A stretch of 64,000 nucleotides of DNA from Magnolia sinica (GCF_029962835.1 NC_080590.1:60758001-60822000), one strand, 5' to 3'; positions 34,672-47,382 are shown, numbered from the stretch's first letter. Numbers and translations are program-made. Notes: generated by a model from the letters alone, not told the origin.

Positions 34672-35126
34672 GTTTATGTTCTTGTTTTCCTTTCAAAACT
34701 TTCCTTTTTTCGTATTTCATTTGAATCTGATGGCTGCTCTGCTCATGAGTTAGGTAAGAATATTCAGGGTTTTAGAGCGAGGTTAGGATGTTGAATAGTC
34801 TCTCTCTTGTTTAGTCTACTTGTTGGTTCTGTTGTGTTTGACATTTTGGTCTTCCTTTCCGGAGAAGATGTATATATGGAAAATTTATAGGATAATTGTA
34901 AAGTAGGACAGCCTAAGAAAGGATTTTGCAGACCTTTAGTCCCGTCATTCCATTGGGAGGGTCTATATTTTTCTTTTTACCTCAAGTGATCAGAATTCAC
35001 CAAGAAATTCACAAAAATCTATAAATTTCCCAACAGCAACTTTCGGGTAAAATGCATAGCAAATTCCAAACAAACTTAAAAAGGGTCTGTTGTGTTCTGG
35101 TCCCTGTATTTGTACTGAAAGTAGAC

Positions 35127-35480
35127 TTTTTTTTTTTTTTTTTTGGTTGGGCAATAAGATAGATTATTAAAGAGTGAAGAGAGAATACACAACAACAGCA
35201 GGATAAAAAACAGCCCAGAACAACGTACTGAAAGGCAAAAGGATACAAAGCCCACCAGAAACTGCAAAACACCCTTAAAAGCAGCCCAATAACCAGGTCA
35301 TAAACACAGCCTAACAACTCCTGTCCTCAACGATCAGAATAGCTCTACCCACCCCCACTTTCTCAAGGTGATCTAACTCATTCTCTTCTCTCAGAATGTG
35401 AGCAAAGGAGGTTTTATGGTGACCACAAAGATTCACAACTTCAATAAAATCTGCAAGCTTCCAAGGTTATGACAGGCCCT
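35127..35480 (-). mobile_element. 3' end of a LINE, minus strand
   Basis: A T18 run at 35127-35144 is followed by 'gggcaataagatagattattaaag', the reverse complement of a common plant L1-type 3' tail ending in poly-A. About 330 nt of non-coding 3' sequence follow and then fade. The 5' limit is uncertain. Positions 34672-35126 and 35481-36769 show no recognisable feature other than short family-type repeats around 36440-36690. Confidence 0.6.
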
Positions 35481-36769
35481 TGGATATTGCATTTGTCGGT
35501 GAATTTTGGATATTTCAGTTGAACTGAGACACAATGGTGTGTATTAGCAGGTTTACTCTTCGGTTCTTGCGATTGGTATGTACTTTTGTGTATGACCAGG
35601 CCAAGTCCATTCAATTTTCTGTTAACTTCATGAGACCAATAGGGTAGTCTATTACCTTTCTATTTTACCAGGGTAAAAATGGTTATGTGACGACCCTTAT
35701 GGAAAAAAAAAGACCTGTCATGTCACAATTGTAAATACAGTGGCCATTATGGCCACCGTTACCATTATTGAATACCTTGTATTTTACATATAATCTCTTT
35801 CTAGGGGTAATTGGATTACTAGTATGTTGAATTGGTTATGATAAGCTTCTTGAAGCTTGTGAGTTTAAGCCCGTGGTTCACAGTTGACAAGGTGCATTTC
35901 AACATTGAGGTCTCAAGTTTGAGCCCAACTAACCAATAGGAAAGCTACTTGAAGCTTGCTAAATCCTCTGAATATTCTGTTGGCATGTGAAATTGAAGCT
36001 TTTGAAATCTAAACAACTTTCGTGAAAACATATCTTCTCTGGACAGTCCGCGCTACAAATTGTTTCTAAAAAGAGGTAAGGCTTGGAAGCTGACATGGAT
36101 ACTTCAGTTGAACGTTTGGTGGGAAGATAAGACAACCCTTTTGGTGGTGCCATATGGCATGAGATTCAGCTTCCTCATCGGCCTCTCTACCAACTAGATG
36201 AAAATATATATTTAGAAAAGACAGGATTTTCTGGATTTGATCAAAAGCAAAAGGAAGTCACCAATGCCGATTGAGAAGAGATGATGGCCTTGCTAGAGAT
36301 CCCAAATGTCTACTTTACCCTCATATTTGATTTCCAGACCAATTTGGCTTCCCTTTCTAATGATTATCTTATACCAGCAATGCTTAGGGATGTAGGGGAG
36401 GCAGTTGTTGGTCCTAGAAAGGTATTAGGCCCAATTTTTGAACTGCACATATTGGGCTTGTAAGGTTGGGCCCTATTAGTATTTTGCTTTTTCTTTAGCA
36501 AAGGCCCAGTTAACGGTTGGCCTTGAGCCAGGTTATAGGGTCAGCTTGAATCTGTCTTGAAAATACTATGCCTGAGCCCAAGGCCAACTACAGCTTGAAA
36601 TGGGCCGAGTTTTGGCCTTGAGCCTGACTCGGTTAAATGTTTACCAGGCCTGAGTCGAACCTGTTTCGCAATTTTCACACATCGTGGTGGAAATGATCTC
36701 ATGTTCTACAATGGGTTGTAGTTGGTCTGGGGCACCAACTAGTTGTTGTGGGGTCCACAACCCCATGTG

Positions 36770-37639
36770 GTGTGTATTAGGCGTGCAGCTTAGGCTGGGT
36801 CAATTCGAACCCATTTGACCCAACTTGATCATTGGTTTGTGTTGGATTGAGGTTGGGTTAGGCTTGGCCTAAAAATTACTCAACCCGACCCTCAACCTGA
36901 CCTAGGTTGGGTTGGAAGCCTTGGGTAACCCGACCCAACCTAAACCCAAATGCACTGCATATTTAACTATTTATGGTCAATATATGATATGAACATAAAA
37001 TCATGGCCTAGTTAGAAAATAGGTTTCATGCAAGTTTGACCTGCTGATCAATGGATCACTGTTATTTTAGGTCCATACTCCATAGCATGTTCACATTGTG
37101 CATTATTTGATGAATGACATGGACCTTTGACATGTTTGCTGTCCGTCAGGATCTCTCACACTTATTCCACCACCTCACATTAAGGGCTCTTCATAGGATA
37201 TTCACAAGTCCCAACTTACATGTCATGACTCTATTAGAAATGTTGGAATTGCCTACAACATGTTTTATGTAGTACTCATGACATCTAAGCTCCTTGGGTG
37301 CACCATGTCGTATATGTGATGTCCACTTAACCCTTTTTTTTTCTTTCTAAAGTTTATTTGTTTATGAGTGGTGATTGCATCATTTTATTTTGCTAATGTT
37401 ATTTCAGTTGTTACCTATGTTTCTTCAATGATGTCATTAGATGGTTAGATGTTTCATTTTATTTATTACTTTACTAGTTGCAGGTGTTTACCCAACCTAA
37501 CCCGAATTTTGATAGGGTTGACTCATCAATTCCTTAGGTTGGGTTGGGTAGCTTGGGCTGGGCCTTGTGCAGACTCCTTTTGAGGTTAGGTTGACCCTCA
37601 ACCCAACCCGACCTGCCCAACTTCAAACCTAGTGTGTAT
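36770..37639. mobile_element. Non-autonomous hAT-type element with 8-bp TSD
   Basis: The element spans 36778-37631 and is flanked by perfect GTGTGTAT duplications (36770-36777 and 37632-37639). The ends are TAGGCGTGCAG... and ...CAAACCTA. Both arms are built of diverged 'ggttgggttgg' / 'ccaacccgacc' repeats in opposite orientation. The centre (about 36960-37480) is unique AT-rich sequence with no transposase. Confidence 0.8.
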
Positions 37640-38637
37640 GACATCTAACTTGCCAAATAATTTCAATCCACCTGATCTGCACACAACATGAAAATCAGGT
37701 TGGTTGAACTATCAGGTGGGTGAAACCATTAAAAAAAACAGTATACAAACCCCCAACACCTCCAAAATAAGATATAGGGCCTACGTGGTATGTGTATGGC
37801 ATCCAATCCATCCAAAAGTGTTGCCCCACCATGATGATGGGATGCTAAAAAAAAAGCCAATCCAACTGTCCGGTCGGCTGTGGGCCCTAACACTTAAATT
37901 ATTTTTATTGTAGGATTTTTGGGTGTTTTTACATGGTTTTGGTGTGGTCCAGTTGGTATTTAAACTACCGTGAAATTTGGGGTATACTTAACTGGTTGGA
38001 TGTCGTGTACCACGGTGGGCCCACACCAACTAGAGACCATGGCTGTCTCGAGGCCATGGGAGTATTTCTTATATATGTGTGTGCGTGTATGTGTGAGTGC
38101 GCGCGCGTGTGTGGTACACAATTTAGGCTATTATTACTATCATGGCCTTGGTCTAGCCCGAACTGTCTCTATAGAGCAATGAGCTTGACTTAGGCCCAAT
38201 CCCTTTACTCTTTATGCTTTGAACTTTTAGACATGAATAGACTTGACCCAATCCGACAGGCTTGGGGGTCTTGGCCCACATCGACAAGTGATGGGCTATG
38301 CCCAAAGACTTGATTGGCTAGTTTGACCCATTAGAGCATCTATTGAAATTATGTTGGAAAGATGTAGAGCAATTGACAACCTCTGATTACATAGCAAGGT
38401 GGCTTTCTGAGGGGCTTCTTTTTCCCGATTGGTTGAAATTTCTTGGATGCTTCCAAATTTAGTTGGCAATCACATTAAGGGTTGTCGGAGAGGTCCTTTG
38501 ATATGATTTGAGAGGATCTATCCTTTGGGCAATGATTCCCTATGTCAATTTTTGGGCATTTGGAAGGACAAAGTATTGGGATTCCTTTGTCGTGTCGGGG
38601 AGAATTAAGATCTTGATTATGAATTGGAGTTCTTTAA
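37640..38637. other. Intron sequence, no gene seen
   Basis: It contains 'gtgggcccacac'-type dispersed repeat sequence (about 37780-38060) and a TG/CG-rich microsatellite at about 38072-38118. Short open frames here show no codon pattern or known motif. Confidence 0.6.
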
Positions 38638-39015
38638 GGCCTATTTGGATCAATGTAATCTATAAAGTAGTTTTGGAAAAGAAAACGTCACTCTGTGGAA
38701 ATATGTGAAAATATAAATCTGTGAAAAAGAATCCAAGTAAACTTGTTTGTTTTTTAGCACACATGATTTCCATGGAAACATGAAAAGGCCAATTGTCAAA
38801 AAGTGATATTTGTCTCTAAAAAAGTGGAAATTTCCATTTCCTAGTTTCCCCCCTTTTTTTGAGGAATGGAAATTGCTCATTTTTTGAGGAAAACTGTGTA
38901 AGTGGAAATCGATTTTTAGAGATGATTTTGTTTTCGCAAAGTGGAAAATGTCGCATATGAGGAAAATGATTTCATTTCCATGGTAGAAAAAGGATTTCAC
39001 CAATCCAAACATCCC
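38638..39015. repeat. Candidate MITE with imperfect inverted ends
   Basis: The left end 'ggcctatttggatcaatgta' and the reverse complement of the right end 'gggatgtttggattggtga' resemble each other and a common plant MITE terminus. No clear target duplication is seen. A 26-nt copy of the right end recurs about 81 nt downstream (38996 and 39077). Confidence 0.35.
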
Positions 39016-39199
39016 TACGAGCTTTCACGTGTAACTGGAAAGCTTGTGGATTTGGATGGGAACCGGATATTGGTTATTCACCAATCCAAACATCCCTTCG
39101 AGCTACCCTTTGGGCCATTGGAAAGAGAGGAACAATCACTGCTTCTAGAACTTCTATCTATTGGGGGGTCGCCTCCATCAAAGGAGAGGTTGTGAGTGG

Positions 39200-39405
39200 T
39201 CATCCTGTCTCCTGATCTTTGATCCTTGCATTCTTATTCCCTCTTTGGGTTGTAGCATGCTTGGTTTGTTTTCTTTTGCCTCCGGCTTGTATTTTGTTTT
39301 CTCTTTTGGGTTGTAGCAGGCCCTGCCTATTCTCTTTTTGCCCATGGTGTTCTTCAAATAAATTTTGTTAATCTTCAAAAAAAGAAGAGAAAAAAAAAAA
39401 AAAAG
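39200..39405 (+). mobile_element. 3' end of a LINE, plus strand
   Basis: 'gttctcttttgggttgtagc'-like repeats, then 'cttcaaataaattttgttaa' and an interrupted A-tract (39379-39404) form a typical plant L1 3' tail. The 5' limit is not clear. Confidence 0.6.
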
Positions 39406-39459
39406 AGCAATGTGAAGGGATTGTCCCCATTTGTGGCTTTTGGTTGGTTGGTGGGAAGA

Positions 39460-40190
39460 ACAAAATTCTCACATTAGACAACTTGAGAAAAAGGCAAATG
39501 ATCCTTCCCTAATGGCTGCATTTTATGTTTGTACAACGAGGAAACGTTAGATCACTTATACATGCTTTGTATGTTTATGCGAATAATGTGGGAAAAATTC
39601 TTTTGAGTTGTTGGAAATACAGTGAGTATGCCCCAAAAGGTCGGGGGGCTTTTTCCCATGTGGCATTTTGCTGGTCAGGAAGGAAGAAAAGGATAACACA
39701 TGGCGTCTTGTTATCATGGCTGTCTATAGTTTCCTTGGTTAGAACACAAACAACAGGACGTTTATGTGAATAATATGGGATTTTTATTATTATTATTATT
39801 ATTATTTTGTTTTTTATTTTTTTGAGTTGTTCAGTGAGTATGCCCCAAAAGGTCAGGGGGCTTTTTCCTATGTGGCATTTGGCTGGTTAGGAAGGAAGAA
39901 AAGGATAACATGGTGTCTTTTTCTCATAGCCGTTTATTGTTTACTTGGTTAGAACACAAAACAGGATGTTTAATGATAAAGCTGCTTCTCTGATTCAAGT
40001 TTTCCTCAAGGCCAAGTGGTTGGTTGCAGAGTGGGTTAGGGCTTCTAATGTATTCAAAGGTTATGTGGATGAAAATTTTCAGGTTGGCTGGGGGATTTCC
40101 TCTTCGTCATATTAATTGGTTGATTTCTCATCATCCTTTTTGTTTCTCTTCTCTCCTTTCTCTAAATAAAATTTCATTAACATTCCAAAA
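39460..40190 (+). pseudogene. LINE ORF2 C-terminal fragment (zf-RVT type), partly duplicated
   Basis: Broken frames give pieces such as 'EETLDHLYMLCMFM' (near 39538) and, across frame changes, 'AVYSFLG' and 'VFLKAKWLVAEWV' (near 40000-40035), in the order expected for the cysteine-histidine C-terminal domain of a plant L1 ORF2. The block 39612-39780 is repeated in diverged form at 39836-39975. A (TTA)n run at about 39781-39806 separates them. The end at about 40145-40190 ('aaataaaatttcattaac') looks like another LINE 3' tail. No functional frame is present. Confidence 0.5.
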
Positions 40191-43100
40191 AGAAAGCCAT
40201 GTAAAGGAGAAATTGTATTCCACCACCTCCTTGCCTGGTGGAAGTTACTATGGACAATCTGGATTATAGGCATTTGAGGGTGATTAGGTACAAGGGAACA
40301 GTTTTTGCTCTGTTTTTTTGAGCTTTTGTGGCTTGGAGACCCCCAAAATGAGAATTCATGGGGATCAAGGTGGGGCTCAGTCCTTTCTTCAGAGCTTTTT
40401 GGGATTGCCTCTTCATCAAAGGGGATCCAACTTGGCTTTGGCTTGTTTGGGAGATAGTAGTGGATCCTTTGTTTATGAAATCAATTCTAAAGTTTTCTCT
40501 TGTCCAGATTCCGATAGTAACATAAGTAGGGGCATTAACTTGATGGCCCCTATAGCCAAATAGGCGTTGACTTCCTTTGTATCTATACATCCTAGGCATT
40601 ATTGAAATTGAATGAGGTTCTTTTGCCCCTTTTTCTTCTCTTCTTTTTAATAAACTTGTTGGTTGCTGTCCTTCGGTGGCATACTGTGTAAAGGGGAAGA
40701 ACTGGATTCTCAACTCCCTGTGATGAGTCTGATTTAGCTTGGAATTGGTAGAACCATGTATAGCCTACCCTTTTGATAAATTAAGAAATTGGAAGTTCTC
40801 TTTTTCTAGCTTTCATAGCTGTGGCTAAGGTGGATGGCACAAATGATCTACTAGTTCTATGGTTTGGGGTGATAAATGAGTCCTACTTGTATGGTACCCT
40901 TTTTTCATAAATGTTTATATTGAGTTGGCTCTCTTTTTAGCAAGGCCTGTAGTTGGTTTTGGTTCGGATCCAATTCAAATGGGAATGCAATTATCGGTTG
41001 CGTTTAAATATTTCTATTTCTGTTTGAGATATACAAACAAGCAATAAATCGTTAGGATTGCAAAGAAACCGAGAAAGCCTTTGATTCACTGGCAGTACTT
41101 GGTACATTATGATGCTCAGTCCAAAACAACTGACTTCTTCATGTTGGGTTTCTGCCGATTGGATGATTTTCTAAAATTCGTGTATTTAGTATTACTTGGT
41201 ACTTTGTTCCATGTAATTGTTTCCTTCATCTAATTATGGTTGGCTGAATTGTTGCTTGAAAAATGTTAATCTATGCTGAAGGGTCTCGTTACAGAGATTT
41301 GATGCATATGAGCTTCTGAATTTTCAGGGCAGTTGGGGTTTCTCTTGTCTATATTGATAGTGATCTAGAAATCTAAGCAAATGGAATTAGATGTTTTGCA
41401 CTTACCGGTGCCGATTATACTTAGCACTGATGACCTTTTGAAGTTGTTTAGCTCAGCATCGTGGTCTCCCTCCATTCCCTCCCTCCCTTCCCCTCACCTG
41501 AAGTTTGGGAATGATTTCTTCATTCCATTGCAAGTCGATTGTGCTATATTGGCATGCTTTATGGCCTATTAGCAATCTTGACCTATGATTTATGATTTTT
41601 TTCCCCTTCATGTTTGCATGCTTAAACTTTGGTTCCACACGTTTTCTTTACATATTTAGCCTTTATTACTTTTAAGGATGACTTCATTGAGCTTATCATT
41701 GCAAATATGTTGTTTGTATCTCAAACAATCAATATTCTGCAATGTCTATCTTTGCATGGGATTCTTGTGCAAATGCTCAATGACAACACTTAATGGTGTT
41801 CTGTTTCTTGGGATTTTAGAGAAAGGTGTCACATACACGTGTGCCACACATTGTTATTAACGCCAATTTGTTGCAATCTACATTTTTTCAAGGTATTTCC
41901 AATGCTTTTTTTTTTCCTGGTGAATTGTTGCTTGGTACATTGTTGGGTACAACTTGGTATGGCAATTACACTTACAGTGCTCATTTTAAAATTGTTGCTT
42001 GGAACATTGTTAGGTACAACTTGGTGTGGCAATTACACTTACAATTGAAGTGTCAGACGTGTGTAGACTACCCATTTCATAGTGGGTGGCTCACATAGGT
42101 TGGTTGGTTGTGCTAATTTGCATACATGTTCTATTCCAGTTTGCTTTCTCTCATATGTCATATATATAATATGGATTGTCTAGGATCTGTCCCATGCATT
42201 TTTTGACACATGACGAGTTTGTTTAACCCAAGTTAGAGAGAAATGCTAGCAGGGTAAATAAGAAAGGGATCGCCCATTCGGCAATGCTACCTTGGGGAGG
42301 AGACAAAACACTTTTATTTAATGTAACAATTGAAACTCAAACTCTAGATAGGTGGCGTCGGTTAGGTTGAAAAGATTCGACTGTCCCTAATCCAACTGGC
42401 AGCGGGCACGTAGTAATAAAGGGCCAAGAAAGATAAGGTACCTTAATTTCTTGAGCGATGAATTGAGTATGGGCTGACCTCCAACATTTTTGAAAAAAAT
42501 TTATCCCCAAAAAGCGCATACCCTACCTAACGTGTTCCTAACACATGCGGAGGCATAGGAGAAGGCGGTCCTTTCATCTCTCTGCCTGCTCCATGCTGTA
42601 TGGCCTAACCTAAGGATCATGAGCTGGTTGAATGCTAGAATATATGAGATCTGCCCGGTCATTTCAGTAGATGTATGTTATGCCACGCACCTTCCTGTGT
42701 CCTATGCTGCTTCCAACGAGGTCCAAACCCTTGAATCCAACAGTCCAATGGCAAAAACTTCCACAGAATGATTAAGCCTGCATGAGCACCAGCTGAAAGC
42801 CCATATGGAGAAGAGCCTATTCGGGATGAGGGATCTGAACTGGTATACTTGGGGCACATATTTGGCATTGTCTATTGGTATATTACCTTGCATGGGGGTT
42901 GAATTGTATGTTAAGAGGCTGGTGGGTGATCTGTATCACATTTGGATTATAGTTTTGTAATTATTATGTTGTAAATGCACATGCAGCTTCCTTTCTTATG
43001 TTTGTTTGCTTGAATAAGTACTTTTTGCATAAATCTTTGGATGCAAGGTTGGTGGCCCATGCTTGTGTTTTCTGCGTGAATTTTCTTTTCTTCTCTCTCT

Positions 43101-43368
43101 TCTTGGAAAAGAGAGGTGCTTAATAGTCTTTAATGTATTATGGTGAGAACTGAATTGGTTTTCAAATCAAGTATTGGTGCCTCACTATCAAATTATTATT
43201 CCAATGCCGCATTCAAGCACCATTTACTTGTTTGAAATGGCCTCTTTTTAGTTTTAGATTATCTTTAAGTATGTTCTCTTCCATGAATCAGTCACAAGGA
43301 CTTTGCTAGGCCATGGTTGGCCCGATTTTCATGAAGATGTTGCTTTTATTCTTAGTTCTACTCCTATT
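40191..43368. other. Intron sequence, no supported gene
   Basis: The only structure is a 67-nt direct duplication at about 41924 and 41991 ('attgttgcttgg...ttggtatggcaattacactt'). Frames near 42659-42893 on the minus strand are open but match nothing I recognise. Confidence 0.55.
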
Positions 43369-44177
43369 GTGGCTCACATCATCCGATGATGCTTGCTTGA
43401 TCCCTACATTCTTTAAGGTTAAATGATAGTCCATAGAGGTAAGTTATCATCTGCAGTTTTATGTGCATTTCATGTGTTTGGGGCAGGAGATCTGATTGTT
43501 ATTTGTGACTTGGTGGGTAACATGACTCCTGGAGTCCTGGGATCTTCTTAAGGGACTGGAAGGCCGGGGATGTAATACAGAATAAGGAGTTCAGATCTGG
43601 CTCACATCATCCAATGTTGCGTGCTTGATACCTACATTCAAGGTTAAATGATACTCCATAGAGGAAAAATTATCGTCTGCAGTTTTATATGCATTTCATG
43701 TGTTTGGAAGCTGATGAAGAGATGAACCATCCTTTTCTTGATTGCAAGATGTTTACAAATATTTGGAATTTTTAAGCTATTTGGTACATCCTGGGTTACA
43801 ATGGGAAGTAAAATAGCAAACTATTGCATGTTGGGTTTTACAATAGAAAGTACCTGAAGTACCAAGGTATTGGCTGGTGGGTTTGTCAAGTAAGAGGAAG
43901 GATTTTGTGGTCGGTGCAACTGTTTGTGTTTGTAGGGTATTTGGACAGAGAAAGTATATGAACTTTATCAACATAAATTTGAGAATGTGGAGCCAGATTT
44001 CGTGAATGTTGATCCTATTAGAAGAGAGTGAGAATTCATGGCGGGGGCAGGAGATCTGATTGTCATTTGCGACTTGGTGGGTTTATCCTTCTAAGGCGGT
44101 GAAGATGACTCCTGGAGTCTTGGGATCTTCTTAGGGGACTGGAAGGCTGGGGATGTAATACAGAATAGGGGGGAGTT
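43369..44177. repeat. Interleaved direct duplications
   Basis: Block A (about 43369-43488) recurs at about 43600-43711. Block B (about 43486-43590, 'ggggcaggagatctgattgt') recurs at about 44047-44177. The order A-B-A'-spacer-B' implies more than one duplication step. Confidence 0.75.
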
Positions 44178-44410
44178 CAAATTTACATTTTGGATGAGGG
44201 GGTTTACATCAGTTTCATAAGTATTTTAGAATCACTTAATGTTCAATGATCCAAACCTTCCAATCAATGGCCATCGACATTGGTGGTCCAAATCAAATAT
44301 AATATAGAAAAGGTCTAATAAGTCCTCCATCACGCATCCCACTTTTGATTGACGATCTCTCTCAACGACCACTTTGATAGGATGATTTTAACCATTTGAT
44401 GAACGGTTAT

Positions 44411-44760
44411 GAAAATGGATGGTCTGTATTGATTATAATAGCGAAAGGTCAATCGTTAATCTGAACCCTCCATGTGGGGCTTACCTTGACTTGTCATTCA
44501 TCTTAATCATCTTGATTGGATGATCTAGCAGTTGAAAATGGATGGTCCACATTGATTATATCAAGAAGTTTTAATTGTGGGGCCCACCTTTATTTCTCAT
44601 CTATCTTAAAAGTCCCTTGGTAACCATCTGATCAACAGCTAGGAAAATGGATGTTCCATATTGATTGTGATAGATAATTTGGTCATTGATTTGGGCCATC
44701 TATGATGTGGGGCCACCTTTAGCTGTCCATCCCTCCTAAAAATCACTTTGTTAGTCCATC
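44411..44760. repeat. Degenerate tandem repeat, about three units of 109-123 bp
   Basis: Units start 'gaaaatggatggtc' at 44411, 44534 and 44643. Each contains 'tgtgggg(c)...acctt' about 70 nt later. A 22-bp duplication ('gctttcaggtacttcctgct') follows at 44779-44821. Positions 44822-46387 hold no supported gene. Confidence 0.7.
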
Positions 44761-46387
44761 CAGCCAGTAAGCTGATGTGCTTTCAGGTACTTCCTGCTGC
44801 TTTCAGGTACTTCCTGCTCTTTTTGTCAACCCAATTTAGTCATATTTCATTCTTAATAACTTCTTCAACTTGTAATTCCTATGTAAAAGATCTGATTGGT
44901 AATGTTGGAGCCACTAACTAGTTCTGAAGTAGAGTTTACTAACTCTTTAGGTTTGTCGCTTTCTGGCTTGGTTTGCATGGTTTTCTTCATGCCCTTCTTT
45001 ATGAAACATGGATCAGGGCAGTATCATTTCATTTATGTGATTATCTCAATTCCCGTCTTTTTCTGGACGGTTGAATCTCTTACATGGAATCCAATACTTC
45101 TCATATGTCCCCTTGCTGGAAGCTTTCTTTATGTTATCATCATTATGGGACGAGTCTAGTTTGAAATTGACTCCTAGATTTGGCATATGATTAACATTTT
45201 CATCATATAAGATTAATCTTTTTACCAAATAGCTGGGTCAAAGCTATGAAGATTATGATGATACCATTCATCCATTCTGGATGTGTTGCCTCTGTTTCTG
45301 TAAATTGTTCTTCTACTTCCCTCAGGTCCTTTTTGGCCTTCCCCCATTTCAATCTTTTCTCAATTTATGTTATTCATAATCATCTAAGCCTTATACAACT
45401 AATTTGGTTCAGCTACAAAAAGCCTGTTTCGATATTCCATTCTATGACGGATCATGTCCTCAGTCAAACTATAGGTCTTTTCTTACTACCTCCACCAATG
45501 TTGTTTTGGGCCTTCCCCATGCCCTTCAGAGCATTTGATTTGAACCAACTCATTCCTTATTACAGGGGCTATTCTTGGTCTCCATTGCACATGGCCAAAC
45601 CATCAACTTTCCTTCATTTTATTACCTATTGGTGCTACTCCTAAGTTCCATCGAATTCATTCATTTATAATTCTATCCTTGTCTTGCCACTCATCCTCCT
45701 CCTCATTCTCTTTTCAGATGCATGCTCATACTATGCTACTCTGCCCACCAAAACTTTTCTTTGAATTTTTGGATTTTACTTCTGCAAACAATTTCATATT
45801 CTTGTCTAGTCACCCACACTTCTTGAAAGTCTTTAATTATAGTGTCTGCCTAACTTTGCCTAGAAAAGTCTTCATCTACTCATATTCTGAAAATCCCTTT
45901 GTTGTCCATCCATCGAGTCTAGGACAGTGAATTCTTTTGTGGTTAGTGTCTCAAAAAAGATCGTCTGAAATTTGATAACCCTTTTGGTCTTTGCTTCTTG
46001 TTTTGGCTGATATGTCCTTTTGTTTCATAAAAGATAGGAATGAATTCCTGTTATGAAGGATAGACCTATTTATCCTTCCATCATCCAACTCATATATCAA
46101 TACATTACCCTCTTTCCCATGTGGATAAATGACAATGTTTATTGAAGAAGTGATATGAACATACTGTGGATCTCTTCAAACACGAATGATAAATTCCAAG
46201 GCTTGAAACACCCTCTCCCCACCTAAGAAATGGTTAGTGGATGGTGAACTTCTCGGAAAAGATCCTCCAACCTTCTTTCCTAAGAAGCCAAACCCATGAC
46301 TCAGTGGAGTTTCTCCAACTACAAGGGCCAAAAAAGTCCATTTGCTCACTGCCCTGTAATCTCTTATGATTCTTTTGATCTCATACC

Positions 46388-46975
46388 ACCCTGGCTAGAG
46401 GTGCACACGAACCGAGCTAGCTCGGTTAGCTTGCTTGAGTCGGATCGAAGTTGAGTTCGAGCCGAGTCGAGCTGATTTTTTGAGCTCGAAAATGAGTTCG
46501 AGCCGGCCCCAGCTCGACTTGACTCGGATTGAATCCAGCTTGAATTGAACTCGGATCGAACCAGTTCGGTGACTCGGTTACTTTGCTATTGATGTTGCTC
46601 ACCGAGTGTTTGATGAAATGACTCGATCAAGTGTGGCTGGTGGCAAGGAAGGTATGTACATGAAACAAATACCCTTTTTTTTTCTTGGTTTTTATGTTGC
46701 TTAGAAGGTGTTTGATTAAATACTTGTAAAATCATTGCTTCTGTTTTACATACAGTGGGATTTTGAAGATGCAGTCCAGTTGTTTGTGGAAATGCTGCAC
46801 AGGAGAACTCGGCTCGATCTTGGCTCGAACTGCTGACCGAGCCGAGCCGAGCTGGCCAGTCAGGCTCAAGGACCGAGCCGAGCCGAGTTAGAGCTGAGGT
46901 CAGCTAGTGGCCGAGCCGAGTCGAGCTGAGGCCAACTCGACTCGGTTCGACTCGATGTACACCCCTAACCCTGGC
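46388..46975. mobile_element. Non-autonomous hAT-type element carrying a PPR-like insert
   Basis: The element spans 46396-46967 and is flanked by perfect ACCCTGGC duplications (46388-46395 and 46968-46975). The ends are TAGAGGTGCACACGAACCG and the reverse complement of ...GATGTACACCCCTA. Both arms are 'gagctcgagccgag'-type repeats. The centre (about 46578-46803) is unlike the arms. It encodes 'AIDVAHRVFDEMTRSSVAGG' and, after an intron-like GT...AG stretch (46652-46755), 'WDFEDAVQLFVEMLHR', both resembling PPR repeats. No transposase is present. The cargo looks captured from a host gene. Confidence 0.75.
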
Positions 46976-46999
46976 TTGCCAATGCACAAACTGTCAAGT

Positions 47000-47305
47000 C
47001 TAATTTTCATAAAAAATGGTGGAAGGGTTAGTTGATCTCATACTATCAATGTTCTGCTCAGGTTCACTGCGGATCATGAAATGCCGGTTGACATGCAAAT
47101 TTGTTGCCTTCACTCCTCCAAGCTTGGGTCTAATAGGAGCCCACTTAATGAGGCTACTCTTGATGCTTTCTGCCTCTTTGAGCAAAGATTTGTTCTTATC
47201 AGTTATTTGCTCATCCCAAATCTTGTAACAAAGAGCATCGTGGAGTATTTTCCACAAAATTTTACCTCTTCCCATGAATGGCTCCCTAACTTTTCCCCAC
47301 CTCAC
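47000..47305 (-). pseudogene. Possible LINE ORF2 C-terminal remnant
   Basis: The minus-strand frame contains 'GKILWKILHDALCYKIWDEQ' and 'IKWAPIRPKLGGVKATNLH', which is reminiscent of the end of plant L1 ORF2 proteins. This is only a resemblance by eye. The frame is open for about 100 codons. Sequence on the same strand at 46000-46390 is also partly open but is not recognised. The later chromovirus insertion lies just to the right. Confidence 0.35.
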
Positions 47306-47357
47306 TAAGACTTATGTGGAAAGTCCAAGAGCCCCAAATAATGAGATGAAGTAACCC

Positions 47358-47382
47358 AAATATCCTTTTCCACACTACAATG
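47358..47382. repeat. 25-bp direct repeat, left of the chromovirus
   Basis: AAATATCCTTTTCCACACTA followed by CAATG is identical to 54067-54091. It directly precedes the 5'-truncated LTR. Confidence 0.9.

Noticed and set aside
42659..42893. Minus-strand frames that looked like an organelle or membrane-protein insert
   Set aside because: No motif could be recognised; I could not match it to a mitochondrial or plastid gene.
46000..46390. Minus-strand partly open region with protein-like composition
   Set aside because: It is interrupted, has no recognisable domain, and the link to the LINE-like frame at 47000-47305 is unproven.
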